The position numbers and the translations under genes were made by a program. A model generated the notes under the pieces. The model was given only the letters and a program-made list of their open reading frames with translations, did not search any database and had not been told where the DNA came from. 64,000 nt of DNA from Isoetes taiwanensis (Eukaryota > Streptophyta > Lycopodiopsida > Isoetales > Isoetaceae), in assembly GCA_021234155.1 (NCBI GenBank), contig JAJEKV010000308.1, positions 62,001-126,000 of the forward strand. The letters run 5' to 3'. Shown piece after piece: positions 10,605 to 21,725 of the stretch (position 1 is the first letter of the stretch; each line of letters begins with the position of its first letter).

Positions 10605-11969
10605 CATTTCCATTTCCATCTCGGTTTGAGCTGAGGCGAAAGTCGTTGGCTAACAATGCTAATCGATCGGAAGTCATGGCAATGGTTATTCACAACATTG
10701 GAAAAGCTGTCACATTCAGTTTGATCTTCGCTATGCCGCCAGTCATTTCGGCAACTAGAACCATTGTAAACGACTTATCTTAGGCCTCGAGCTGATTCAC
10801 AAAGAAATTACTCAAATGAAAAAAGTGACTTGAATTCATGTTTTGCCACTGTTACTTTGTGTCATCAACATTGCTCTGAAGAAGAGGGAATGAAGTTCCT
10901 TGAATCCATCGTTCAATACAAAGTGCATAAGCCGGTTTGGGAAAACCATAATCTTGAGCTACATTGCTTGTGAGATGTGCACTAGAGCTCAAAACATTTT
11001 GTCGCGAATGTGGTTAAATATATAGACATGATTTTGCAACCTTGCAAACTCAACTTTAGCCTATGGGGTGATTTCTTAGGTGGATTGGGTGAGCTTGCAC
11101 ATTTATCTGCTTCTAACCGGTTTGTGTTTGAGCTATGTGAGGTATCTGCGGTGAAAGCTTAACTCTATGAAATCGATGAAAGTAGACATGACTTTTGTGC
11201 TCTGAGCTCCAAGAAAACTCGGATGACCCGATTCCCAAGCGACTAGGGTAATAAACACGAGAACGACTTAATTAAGCATACTACTCTACATGTTATTAAG
11301 TGAGATGCAGCTAATTTGGCATGTCCCACTTTAAAATTTAAGAAATTTCATTTTCGAAGCTTTTTAAATGCTTTAAGTTCACATTTGACACAAAAATTCA
11401 GAATCAAGTTCTTATTTGACCTCTTTAAGATATATGTAGTTCATATCAATTCTATTAAGAGAAATTTGCCAAAATAACTTTAATTGTTGACATAATTTGC
11501 AACATGCCCTTCGCATTTTCGAAATTTCAAAAATGCCTTTTAATTCTTAAGTATTTTCCTAAATAGTCCTTCGCATTTTAAAAATCACCAAAAAGTACAT
11601 TTTTACATAGATGATCACTCTTTACAGAGCTTTAAATTCTTGGCTTATTATTTACCCTCTTTGAAGCCCAGCAACACAGAAGAAGGAAGAAAATTACAAA
11701 GAGCCCGAATAGGAACAGAATTATCTCAGCGCATGTAGTGTACATGTAAAGGTAAGTGGAGGAATCGTGCTCTGCCATTTTTTTTGTGGACATTGAGTTA
11801 TTTTGTGCTTCGCGTCTTTCGATATGTTCAAGGTTTGAATGGAATCAATGGATTGTGTTTCTTTTTCCTATTTGCAACATTCAATTTGTGAGTTATTAGC
11901 GTATCTGAATGCCTTGCCTTATGAATTATGAATTGGGCATGGAAATAGCATTCCACTGATATGTTTGAG
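10605..11969. other. No gene recognised downstream of the cysteine synthase copy
   Basis: AT-rich DNA. Two short similar CCTTCGCATTTT blocks occur near 11,507 and 11,568. No open frame with a known motif was seen. Confidence 0.4.
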
Positions 11970-12055
11970 TCCAGTTTTTTGGGTTGCCCCTATGGGAAAA
12001 ACCCTCATCCATGTGGGTTTGTGGCATATTCCAAGTATATGTTAGTATATGCTCG
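11970..12055. repeat. Dispersed repeat, copy 2
   Basis: This is the direct counterpart of 3,318-3,405: GGGTTGCCCCTATGGG, AAACCCTC, ATGTGGG and CATATTCCAAGTATATG in the same order. It is followed at 12,106-12,122 by a perfect CGGAGGG-CAA-CCCTCCG hairpin. Confidence 0.6.
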
Positions 12056-12318
12056 AAAACATGACTTTGAAGTGTGATTTAAGCCATTTCACTCTCGGGT
12101 CACGGAGGGCAACCCTCCGTGCGCAGCACCTTGTTCTAGTAGCAGCTGTTTCTAAGTGTTATTTTTGCAAAGAAATGGAAAAACCATCTATAGCCTTCTC
12201 TTATTGTTTTTGCAAAGAAATGAGAAAACCTTAATATTACAAAGATAACAAGTTTGCAAATAAAAGCAAGATATTAAATAGCAGTAGTTGAATTCTTATC
12301 CTCTTTTATTTTAGAAAA

Positions 12319-12340
12319 ACCATTTGGGAATCGAACCCAA
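12319..12340 (-). other. tRNA T-arm-like / Pol III B-box-like motif
   Basis: On the minus strand TTGGGTTCGATTCCCAA forms a 5-bp stem with a 7-base TTCGATT loop and contains a perfect B-box consensus. No matching D-arm, anticodon arm or acceptor stem is evident, so it is not called a tRNA. It could be the remnant of a tRNA-derived SINE. Confidence 0.3.
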
Positions 12341-12359
12341 CTGAGTCCCCTATGGCATA

Positions 12360-13780
12360 ATAGAACAATCTTAAGAAATTCTTAAACTAAAAAGACAAGG
12401 TGTCCAACATCACTTGTAGGATGCCAATTTGAAATTAATGCAAGGCCAAAAAAAAACTCCAACAAAATTATAAGCAAACAGACTTTTAGCACTAAACATT
12501 GCTCTTAAAGAAACTGGACCAACATGAATTGTTTCAGTCTGGTCTGAAATGCTTCAAAACAGGGGATATTAGTATCCCAATTCAACACAGAGAGTAGTTT
12601 GCTAATGATTAATCAAGGACTTAAAATGGATATAAAGAGGCTGTGTAACTACCATTGTTCCCACTGCTTTGTCCATAGAAAAAAAGGGGGAAAATGCTTT
12701 GTTTTCAAAGCCCAAGCTTCTCCTTTATAAATCTCTACTGCTGCAGATGCACAGACCGAGATCGATGTAACACCTTATGCAATTGCCCAAACAAAGGATG
12801 TATTAAAAGACATTAAAACAAAAACTTTGAAATGTCTTTAGTGGGTTACAAATAAAAACAAAAAAACTTTCCGGCACTTTCCGGCACCAAGCAAAAACTT
12901 TATGATGAATAGGAGTCCGGCGTGCTTTTGCACCCCACCAGCATACTTTTGCCCAAATTACAAAAATATGATGAATAGAGCAATGAAAATTTGAAAGCAG
13001 AGGTGATAGATTACGTGAAGGAGCTAAGACAATAAGCAACAGAGGCATTCACGAAGCATTGCAAATACATTATAACCATGTGATAGATTGAAAACAATGC
13101 ACAATCGGAGGTTCTACATGCCGCAGCCTTACAAGTGCTTTATAAAAAGCTGTATTATGACTGGAAAATCAAAATAGGCAGTACAAGGGAGCTACTTGTA
13201 ATTGCTGGCCTTCTCACAAATAGGCTGTGAGATTCGATGGCATTTGCAGTATGGCATGATTGAAAGCATTAACAGAAAATGCTAATCGATGATAGCAGAG
13301 GAAGAGCCGGTAAAAAAGGAGTGGACAAAAGAATGTGGACGGATTTGATCAAAACCTTCAGATGCCTAAAGCTCCAGACTTTTCTCCCAGCGGCCATTCT
13401 ACCAGAGCTCGAATCTGACCTAAAGGCCTAAACAAGCACTCGATTTGAGCAGCTCGAATCTGATCTAAAGACTCTGGCAAACGCCTAAACAATCACTCTA
13501 TCTGATCTGAAGAATTGGGCAAAGGCGCGAAGGCGGGAAGGCGGAGAAACAAATAGAAACTGGCTTCCAATAGGATCGCAAGGCGGAGATCGATATCTCG
13601 GCCGTTCATATCTGTTCATCCCAGCTATTCAATAATTCAATATGATACCTTTGTTTAGAAAAGATATTTAAATTGAGGGACATTTGTTTGGGGTGTATTT
13701 AAAATTTTTTCAACCATTGCATTAAGGAATTTCATGGGGAATATCCCATATGGGGCTTTCTGGACCGTCCCCTGCATCTT
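12360..13780. other. No gene recognised; short internal duplication near 13.4 kb
   Basis: The stretch holds AT-rich DNA and a degenerate ~65-bp duplication (GCTCGAATCTGA.CTAAAG at 13,408 and 13,462). No coding sense was found on either strand. Confidence 0.4.
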
Positions 13781-13884
13781 GACCCATCTTGACCCGATTT
13801 GGAAGGACGCATCTAAAAAACCATTTCAACGTTTGTCAACGACAACCATTTCTTGCCTGTATTCATAGCAAACCTTCGCTGCCT

Positions 13885-14047
13885 CTATTTCTTGCTTCTA
13901 TTCACATCTTAGAGCAATTGAACCTTTGTGTTTCACCAGAAGATACAATATATGCACAAAAAAAAAAAAAATAGAGAAAAACCGACACCACCACTTCTAT
14001 TTCTTGCTTTTATTCACAGCTCAAAGGAATTGAACCTTGACTTCAAA

Positions 14048-14078
<31 letters not shown>

Positions 14079-14110
14079 GGGGAATTGAACCTTCGTGTTT
14101 CACCAAAAGA
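13885..14110. repeat. Degenerate tandem repeat with (A)n and (GAAA)n
   Basis: TCTATTTCTTGCTT..ATTCACA followed by GAATTGAACCTT and GTGTTTCACCA.AAGA recurs about 110 bp apart. A 13-14 base A run lies at about 13,958 and a (GAAA)8-type microsatellite at about 14,047-14,078. Confidence 0.6.
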
Positions 14111-14370
14111 CTGAGCAACACTGACAATAGACCAACAGCAACATAGCCTAAACAAGAAAAAAAAAGAAACCTCAGAAGCAGATAAAGCCCTGTGGCTGCC
14201 GATTCTGCTATGGTATGCCGACACCACAAGCTTCCCAAAATCGAAAACATATAGCAGAACACCGAAAGCTATAACTGAAGCTATCACTATGGCTGAACAT
14301 GCAACTGAAGCTATGACACCTGGCAGAGACCTGGCTGCCTTCCCAACGTCCGTTGCCACCTTCCTACAAG
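14014..14370 (-). CDS. Possible exon with one transmembrane segment, unrecognised
   Basis: Reading on the minus strand from an ATG at 14,359, or from an acceptor-like TTGTAG just upstream, the peptide begins MATDVGKAARSLPGVIASV. It contains one strongly hydrophobic stretch (about residues 14-40, ending GVLLYVFDF), followed by a basic, soluble segment. The reading then enters the (GAAA)n microsatellite, which adds an artefactual Phe/Ser-rich tail. I do not recognise the family. The N-terminal ~60 residues look like ordinary coding sequence, so a first or internal exon of a small membrane protein is possible. Confidence 0.25.
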
Positions 14371-14379
14371 AATACCAGG

Positions 14380-15690
14380 CCGATAATAGAAAACATCTGA
14401 AACCCTAGATGCTCGTATTTGGAATCCAGGGTGCCACCGTCAGATTATACGGTATTCTGATATGAATACCAAAATAGCCTTCAAGAAATATTAGGTTATA
14501 ATTTCAGCCACATTATGGTTTTGACCTTTAGTTTTCAAAATTGACTGGCCGTTCAACACACTTTATTTTATTTACCCAGTGTTGTTTCCATACGGGTACC
14601 ATATCTTTGCGTATAGATACCATATTTCTCATATAAAAAGGTTTTTTAAACTCTTAACCATGGTCTAAAGGCCATAAAAATGTGCTAACCATTATTGGAC
14701 TTTAAAATGTTCAATGGGTTTAGTCATAAGGAATAAGTGGGAGCTAGGCCAACTTTATAGAATCATTCTCTTCAAGTTTTTTGACCATGGGGTGTGGGTC
14801 TACACTTAATTATAAGAGCTTCTTTTTGAACCATGTCTCAATGCTCAACCATGAAAGAATTTGGGCATGAAGTATGGCAAAATGAAGATAAGTCTTTTGG
14901 TGCTAAAATAATATGGCAAGGTAGGCAATAATGGAAGTATGATATGAGAAGGGTAATAATGGCTTAAAATGCAAAACCATAACATCATAGTGGCAAAATG
15001 GCAAGGATGGTAAATTCCAAAATAATAATGGTATCACAAAGGCAAAAGTGATCGGGGTGAATACTCCCAAAGGTTCATATGGAAAAAACAAGGAAATGGC
15101 TAGTCAAAAATACACAAGGGGTGAATAAGGTGTTCCAAGGGCAAGGATGGGTATGGGAACGAGAAAAAAGGCTAGGCTAAGAGGATGCAAGGGTGGATAT
15201 ATAGTAAAGGTGAGCATATTAGAATAAAAAGCAAATGTGGATATGGAAATGGAGAAAAGGGCTAAGGCTTAAAACCATGTACCATGGGGTCTTCCAAACT
15301 CCAACTTCCAAACTTTAAAGGAGCATCTTCCAATCTTCTTAACCCAAAGTCTTCTAGAACATGTCTTGACCAAATGTTTGCCCACAGATAGTAACTCTCA
15401 TGAAGTTTTACCTTGAGTGTAAGTTGACCTTGAGGATGAATTTTCTTTGACCTTCATACCAATGTTGCCTACCAAGGTCTTCCAAACTTTGACCTAGCCT
15501 TTGGGGGCAACACGGAACTTTGCAAAAGTTGACATGGAATATGATGATGTGGCTTCCTCCTTTATAACTTCATCTAAATCGTTAGAATTACACTTGACAT
15601 AAATTTCCAAAATTGAATGCCAAAAATATCTCAATGTGTAGGTATGATGATCCATTAACTAGCCTTGCCACAAAGGAGGCCTAGGGGCGA
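14380..15690. other. No gene recognised; AT-rich and repeat-like
   Basis: There are many short words shared with the following repeat block, for example GCAAAAGTTGACATG...GATGATGTGGC near 15,520-15,550. Apparent ORFs have no motif. Confidence 0.4.
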
Positions 15691-15779
15691 GTACATCAAT
15701 GAACCATAATTGACAATTCCTAGTTTAAGATATAGACATTGAATATATGCACAAAAGTTGTTGAAGAACTACATTTGGA

Positions 15780-16345
15780 TATGGTGAATGACATGGAAAA
15801 AGTGGCATGATGATGTGGCATAGGGTATTTCTTGCAATCTCCATGAAATGAGTGGAGAAAATTGAAATTTGCAAAAGTTGACATGCGCATGATGATGTGG
15901 CATGCCATTGGTGACATGTTATGCCAAGTAAGCAAGGCCAAGTGTGCAACTTTGGTTTTCCATGGGGGTGATATGGCAATTTTTTCGTGACGTGGCAGGA
16001 TATGGGTGATATGGACATGATGATGATCACATGAAAACTCTTGGGCGAGTTTGTCTCCACCTCGATGCAAAAAATGTAGGGTTCACGTTATGGGCTGCTC
16101 CCCTTGCCACCCTTGCCACAAGTGGCCAGGATTTTACAGCACATGTCATTACACTTGTGGCACCAATAAACAGCATGGAAAAGATGATGTGGCACTGCAA
16201 GTGGTGAGATGGCATGCCAAATAAGGAAGGTCAAGTTTTGACTAGGCCAAAAATGAAAAGATGCCCATCTTTGGTCTTCTCATTGGGTGATGTTGGCAAA
16301 TTTTGGGTGACATGGTTAGATGGTGGTGCCATGGACATGATGACT
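15780..16345. repeat. Imperfect ~290-bp tandem repeat, GATGATGTGGCAT family
   Basis: The block GATGATGTGGCA..., TGGCATGCCA..., CTTTGGT.TTC.CAT.GGGTGAT and GACATGGACATGATGA recurs with a period of about 290 bp (about 15,885-16,030 and 16,175-16,345). Related TTTGCCATGTCA words appear in the opposite orientation at 23.5-23.7 kb. Confidence 0.5.
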
Positions 16346-16426
16346 AGGACTTTATGCAAGAAATACGATCTTTGAAATTTTTGATAGAGGAGTTTAGCAA
16401 GGGATATAGGATCTTGAAGAATTTAA

Positions 16427-18030
16427 AGCGTTGATACCCTTTTCCAAGTTGAACTAGGCCAAGACTTTGCACGACTGTCTCACCAGGGGGGAGGTCAAAC
16501 CCCAGGAGATGGACCCCAGAAAGGTTGTTGAGGCACCCTTTCCTGCCAACGCTCCTTTGGGAGACCATATGACAGTGTCCCCCTTCCGGAGCTCGGTTTC
16601 CCTATCCGACCATTAAATCCGTTGTTCAAGTCACCTGCTTTGAGCAGGTTCAAAAAAATCCAAGATTGGCCCGGGAGAACTTATCAAACCGGAAAGCATG
16701 ATGCAGGTGACTGGGTAGAAACCCGAGTATTTTATCGTTCAGGCTGTACAAAGGCTCCGAAATGCAGATTCGACTTTGCCATGTCGTGCAAAATGGTGCG
16801 ATTATCCCTAGGAACCAAGTTACACTGTCATTTTTTGTAACAAAACAGACAGGAACGCGCGGCATGGCATTATTCTCAAGCTACCTCATAGGCTAATTGA
16901 CTACGAACGTGTTGGACATGAGCTACTTTGACGCTTTTTGGAGAAGGGGTGGTCTTCTGCCCACAAAACTTGGTCAGTTCCCAGAGCCAATTCACAGTTC
17001 CGAACTGAGAGAGTTGCCCGTCCGTGGCCAGGGGCCTTCGGGAGAGGACCTTTGGGGCGAACTATTTCCGGAACGTTTTAAGGGTTCATCTTCTGGAATC
17101 AACACCCTCCCTCTACATGATGACATTATGCAAGATCCCGATTGAATCTGACTAGGATACGACCTCTGAAACGTAAACCCTGTGTGTTGCTAGGTTATTG
17201 AAGGGTTTACGGTGGTCGAGTTTTGGTCGATTGCACTTGTTACATGGTCTAGAAGCTGCAGTTGTGAACACGAAGCAATAGGCACTGACAGAAGGGGGTT
17301 TGGATTTATCCTTCTCCCAGTGTGGCAATTAGAAATCAGGAGCTCCTTTTACAGTAGCAAGATTGTTTGGGATCGTTCGGGGTGGCTGATAGATCCAAAC
17401 TCTATTATTTCAGTTGCCATGCATGCTCAGAAATGGTGCACCTAGTTATCTATAAAACAACCACGTTTCATTGTCTGAAACGTAAATCCTGTGTGTTACT
17501 AGGTTATTGTAGGGTTTATGTTATGCAGGTCGAGTTTTGATCGTTTGCACTTGGGACATGGTCGAGAAGTTGCAGTTGTCGACGCGAAGCAATAGGAACT
17601 GATGGACATATTGGATCTATTTTCCTTCCACTGTGGCAATTAGAAGTCAAGAGCTAATTGTCTACAGATTGTCTTGAATAGAAGCACTCAAAAGAGTTGG
17701 AATTATTGACATTGTCATAAATTCTAATGCATCCTGAAAAATCTGATCATATGGCTTGCCTTTCTCTCCTATACCCAACTGAATCATTTTGGGATACGTG
17801 TATACAAGGTGACACTTCTCAGATGTGTTAGTTCATATGCATGATTTGATATGGATATGGTGTGTTACAACTTCCAAGTTGCTTAAGGCAAGCAATCTTT
17901 GTCCAAAATTATGCAAAAAGCCATCAATTACATTAGGATCTCTAAAGCAAAATGAGGTAGTTGCACTCAGATCTAATATCTCGAGCTGATCTTTGTTCAA
18001 ATGATTTTTGAAGGAGCAACCAGAGAAAAG
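16427..18030 (+). repeat. Left arm of a large inverted repeat
   Basis: About 1.6 kb that reappears reverse-complemented at 18,345-22,508 once a LINE insertion is removed. Matching anchors: ACTTTGC.C..CTG.CTCAC (16,459 with 22,455), GGCCCGGGAGAACTTA (16,668 with 22,283), ACCAAGTTACAC (16,815 with 22,135), GGCGAACTA.TT (17,056 with 21,890) and ACCCTGTGTGTTGCTAGG (17,177 with 21,770). The left arm retains the uninterrupted LINE target at 17,210/17,211. Within the arm, CTGAAACGTAAA.CCTGTGTGTT is duplicated at 17,166 and 17,476. Confidence 0.85.
17640..18010 (-). pseudogene. LRR-like coding fragment, left arm
   Basis: On the minus strand the peptide QLEILDLSATTSFCFRDP (near 17,980), then NVIDGFLHNFGQ and LLALSNLEVVTHHIHIK, is followed after a one-base shift by AYELTHLRSVTLYTRIPK and a further open stretch (PYDQIFQDALEFMTMSII). 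L.ILDLS and L.NLEVV have the spacing of leucine-rich repeats, but the family is not identified. The same peptide, with its own substitutions and frame breaks, lies on the plus strand of the right arm. Two differently decayed copies suggest one ancestral gene fragment caught in an inverted duplication. Confidence 0.45.
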
Positions 18031-18344
18031 TTGTGGTGAGATGTTAGTTGAAACCATGCAAAAAACCGTTATCAAGCTTGAGATCCAAAAAACTGTTGGT
18101 TGGTGTTCTGTGACAGTTTGCTGACATAATGTTTTATCCACTTTGGACTCGTTTTTCTCCATCATCCCAGTTCCAAATCAGGCCAATTTTTTTCCCACAT
18201 GTTGCTACAACTTTTCACTCTGATAGTCATTCAAAAACCATACAAAATTGTTCAATAAAACTTGAGATATGATCATTTGAGTGTGCAGACCTTGTTTTGT
18301 CTCAGGGAAGTGCAGTGGCCAAACTTTCTTCCACCTTTGAACTC
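18031..18344. other. Centre (loop) of the large inverted repeat
   Basis: About 300 bp that does not pair between arms. It contains a short direct repeat (AAACCAT.CAAAA...CTTGAGAT.) near 18,052 and 18,236. Confidence 0.5.
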
Positions 18345-18369
18345 TTCCTTGTTGTTCCTCCAAAAATCA

Positions 18370-18720
18370 TTTGAACAAGATCAGCACAGCTCGAGATATT
18401 TAAATCTGAGTGCAACTACCTCATTTTTCTTTAGGGATCCTAATGTAATTGATGCCTTTTTGCATAATTTTGGACAAAGATTTGTTGCCTTAAGCAACCT
18501 GGAGGTTCTAACACACCATATTTATATCAAAGCATGCGCATGAACTAACGCACCTGAGAAGTTACCTTGCATACGTGTATCCCAAAATGATTTAGTGGGT
18601 ATGGGAGAAGAAGACAAGCCATATGATCATATCTTTTAGGCTGCATTAGAATTTATGACAAGGTCAATAATTCCAACTTTTTGAGCGCTTTTATTCAAAA
18701 CAATCTGTATACAATTAGCT
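18370..18720 (+). pseudogene. LRR-like coding fragment, right arm
   Basis: Plus-strand counterpart of the left-arm fragment: YLNLSATTSFFFRDPNVIDA, then FLHNFGQRFVALSNLEV and a stop at about 18,541, after which the former reading continues in another frame with stops. It differs from the left copy at several residues (for example DGFLHN versus DAFLHN). The family is unknown and it is not a working gene. Confidence 0.45.
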
Positions 18721-19180
18721 TTTGACTTCTAATTGCCACAATGGGAGGAAAATAGATGCAAAGCAATGTCTGTCAGTTCCTATTGCTTCATGTCATCAAC
18801 TGCAACTTCTCGATCATGTCCCAAGTGCAAACGACCAAAACTCAACCTCCATACTGTAAACTCTACAATTACCTAGAAACACACTGGGTTTACATTTCGA
18901 ACGCCGAAACATGGTTGTTTTTTATAGATAATTAGGTGCACCATTTCTGAACATGAATGCAGAGCTATGTCAACTGAAATAACAGAGTTTAGATCTATCG
19001 GCCATCCCGAACGATCCCAAACAATCTTACTATTGCAAAAGGCGTTGTTGACTTTTAATTGCCACACTGGAAAAAGGATAAATCCAAACCCCATTTTGCC
19101 AGCTCCTATTGCTTTGTGTTCTCAACCGCAGCTTTCGATCATGTCCCAAGTGCAACCGACCAAAACTCGACCACCATAAT

Positions 19181-19330
19181 GAGAATGAGAATGATTTTTT
19201 ATCGTCCACTGAGGCCAATCGGCCTATGGGACCCATAAGGAGCGCAGCAAACTTATTACTGTCCGGGTTAAAAAACCCCCGCCCCGAAGGGTTTTCGAGG
19301 GAAAAACCGTGGCAGTAATAAGAATGCTGT
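19181..19330 (-). repeat. LINE-A 3' UTR, copy 2
   Basis: On the minus strand: GGTTTTTCCCTCGAAAACCC, a GGGGCGGGGGTTTTTTAACCC hairpin partner, GGGTCCCATAGGCCGATTGG and GTGGACGATAAAAAATC. It matches the plus-strand copy at 9,606-9,770 and directly follows the homologous ORF2 end. Confidence 0.85.
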
Positions 19331-19367
19331 CAAACTGTAAAAGTATACATCAATGTATATATACATG

Positions 19368-20333
19368 TCAAGTGTGTGCCCGAGGACATAGCTGATCTCG
19401 CATGTCCATAACCTCCTGAAGGTATGATCCCAGCACCCGTACGGATGCTGTGCTCAATGTCACATGTAATGGCTGGCCAGGCCTGACCAACTCAGCATAG
19501 CGTGTCCGAATTTGATCATATGCTGGGCAACTTTGAAGGGTATGAGATTCATCCTCAATGACTCCCATTTGACAGCATTGACAGAGCCTGTCCTGGCGTG
19601 GCTCACCAATCCATCTGCCCGTCTCAATTCGAAGATGATGTGCCAGTGTGCGAATGGAGGCAATGAGTCTCCGCCTTTTCATGGGCAAGTGGGTATGCAG
19701 GTAGCATTGCGGGCCTCTTTCCAATGTGGGATTTATGTGGCGCTGGTAGTGTGATGTCTTGACATGTTCAAGGGCATTGGCATCCCAAAGCTTGTTGAGG
19801 AAGCAAGCGTCAAGATATTGCCTCAAGCTATGGCGATCTGCCTCTGTTTGCACATGTATGCATCTGTGCTTCTGCACATTCCATCTAGCCAACCATTGAG
19901 CTCTCTTTTCCCTCCAGCAGGCCTTGAGGTGCTGCGGCCCCATTGCCATGATATAAGCTAGTTTAGGGAGACGAGCATCGTCCATATTGACCACCTTCTG
20001 AAAATAGACAATGTGGCGATCAAGGGCCGCCCGCTGAAGAGGCAAGAATCCTGTCTCCTGCAGTAGAATTTGATATGGGACTGTGGACTTCACCCCTAGT
20101 GCTCGTACCAAGAAGGCTTTCTGGACCTGCTCCAAGTCATTCCAAGTAGCAAGTGATACTACTCGGCCCCATACTTCCACCCCATATAAAAGGACAGGCT
20201 CCACTAAGACCTTGAACAGGTGTGACTGATGGGCCCAATCATACAACTCCGCTCTATGACTATTGTTTTGCATTGCATATAGTGCCTTCCAGCCTGCTGC
20301 CACTCGTAGCCATATGGATGTGTCGGATATCAA
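19368..20333 (-). CDS. LINE-A ORF2 C-terminal region, open remnant (copy 2)
   Basis: A 321-residue open frame, longer than the copy at 8,952-9,605. It starts in the RT thumb (SIWLRVAAGWKALYAM, VEPVLLYGVEVWGRVVSLAT, the typical 'LLYG.E.W' motif) and continues through YFQKVVNMDDARLPKLAY, HHLRIETGRWIGEPRQDR and the Cys/His cluster LCQCCQ...ESHTLQSCPAY. It lacks palm and fingers. Between the two copies the C-terminal region is clearly conserved, including the CxCC..H...C spacing. The upstream end is cut by a plus-strand fragment of another LINE at about 20,340. Confidence 0.75.
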   Translation of the reverse strand: MISDTSIWLRVAAGWKALYAMQNNSHRAELYDWAHQSHLFKVLVEPVLLYGVEVWGRVVSLATWNDLEQVQKAFLVRALGVKSTVPYQILLQETGFLPLQRAALDRHIVYFQKVVNMDDARLPKLAYIMAMGPQHLKACWREKRAQWLARWNVQKHRCIHVQTEADRHSLRQYLDACFLNKLWDANALEHVKTSHYQRHINPTLERGPQCYLHTHLPMKRRRLIASIRTLAHHLRIETGRWIGEPRQDRLCQCCQMGVIEDESHTLQSCPAYDQIRTRYAELVRPGQPLHVTLSTASVRVLGSYLQEVMDMRDQLCPRAHT

Positions 20334-20339
20334 TTTTTT

Positions 20340-20690
20340 CTGACATCCTGCACTAGCTCCAGAGGGTATTGGGTGCTTGGCTCTACAACAATATGCAATG
20401 GTATAATGCAGGTATTATAAGAATTGAAGACCTTAGGGACTCCTCTAACAGATGGCTGACATGGGAGGAAATTAGGATCAGAACCAAAGGCTCTGAAATA
20501 GATAAAAAAAATTATCATTTGATTATGGAACACATGGAAAGATACCAGGAGCTTAGCCAGAATAGTAATCAATGGCAATTTATAAATAACAAAGAGATCT
20601 ATTCAGTCAAGGAGATATACAGGGCTTTACTTGAAAAGAGACCATCCAAAGGTACTTACTTTAAATAGAAGCTCCATAACCGTCGACAAC
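20340..20690 (+). mobile_element. LINE family C fragment (RT C-terminal region)
   Basis: The open reading GAWLYNNMQWYNAGIIRIED, then LRDSSNRWLTWEEIRIR and IYSVKEIYRALLEKRPSKG, resembles the region after the RT thumb in L1-type plant LINEs (WY.AGI..I.DL.D.....W.E). It is in the opposite orientation to the surrounding LINE-A copy and is unrelated to it at sequence level. It is followed by GGCCGATTCTCTG and GAATCGG, a small palindrome also present at about 43,745-43,770. Confidence 0.5.
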
Positions 20691-20969
20691 AAAGTAGGGG
20701 CCGATTCTCTGTGAATCGGTGCCGCCTAATTGAATATAAAAAGAAGCAGTGATTGAATGATAGATACACTGATGTTTTTGTGCGGATTCATCATAGGATG
20801 AATGCCCGGGTTATCGGCATTTGTGATCTGAAGTTCCATCAGGTGGGGATTCAGTGGCGGCAATGGTAAGAGGGATGGCGAAGTGGAAGCGTACTCGAGA
20901 TGTGCGAGCAAATGTAAGGTGAGGCAACTTGAGCAGGCGGCGGCATGCTGTAGCAGCGGCATGGCCCGG

Positions 20970-21725
20970 CTAGAGGTCAGCTGGAGGGTTAGCAAGATTC
21001 ATAGCAGCATTCGGCGGCCTGAAAATTTGCATCTTGCTCCGAATCAGTCCTGCAGCTCCTCCCTGTCTGCGAATGCTTTTAACTTTGGCCAACTCGTGTC
21101 TGCGGCCTTCTTGTTGGGCCGCAGTCAGGTCTCGGTCAACGTACAGGGCAGTTTCCTTTAGTTGCCTACCCTGATGCAGGATGCCTGCTTTTACTGGCGA
21201 TCTCGCATCGCGGAACGTGGCGGTCCCCGTGGGCGTCGGGTCTTTGGATGCCATGGCGTCTCGCCCTAATAATGTTCACCGGCATGGGGAATGTCATTCG
21301 AGCAAGAATCAATATTTGGAGCCGGTTAATGAGGTCCTCCCCTGCCTCTTCTGTTAGGCCACATACCACCACATTGTGGCGTCTACGCCTCGACTCCACG
21401 GAGCTCTCTTCATTGTTGGGTCAATCCCGCCCTGCTTGAGGAGTTGTTTTGTCGGGCGGGGCATAGGCTGTGGCCTACGTTGGGGTGGAGGTGGCATGGA
21501 GCGGCTTGGAGGTGCGAGTAGTAGACGGCCCTGGCTGACGCCTTGCGCATCGCTGGGTGTGGACGCCGTGGGGTGTATAGTGGTCTCTTCTTCCCGGCGG
21601 GAGCTTAGCTCCTGCTGAAATTGTTGCTGCCTTGTCAATTCACGCATGCACCGTTGCAATTGCTCATGAGCCTCTGCATTGAGGCCATTGCCTTGTTCAG
21701 CAATGGCTGCCCTCAGCTCCTGCAC
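20970..21725 (-). pseudogene. LINE ORF1-like coding region (broken)
   Basis: Minus-strand reading in three frames. MQELRAAIAEQGNGLNAEAH has a Gln/Arg-rich coiled-coil look, followed by a Pro-rich linker. Then SRRRRHNVVVCGLTEEAGED resembles the start of the L1 ORF1p RRM-like core ('NN..I.GL.E'). Then a segment with FRDARSPVKAGILHQG, LKETALYVDRDLTAAQQE and RRHELAKVK resembles the ORF1p C-terminal domain. The role would be RNA-binding chaperone. Frame breaks near 21,360 and 21,250 kill it. Confidence 0.6.

Noticed and set aside
12319-12340. tRNA gene on the minus strand
   Set aside because: Only a T-arm-like stem-loop is present; no D-arm, anticodon arm or acceptor stem could be paired.
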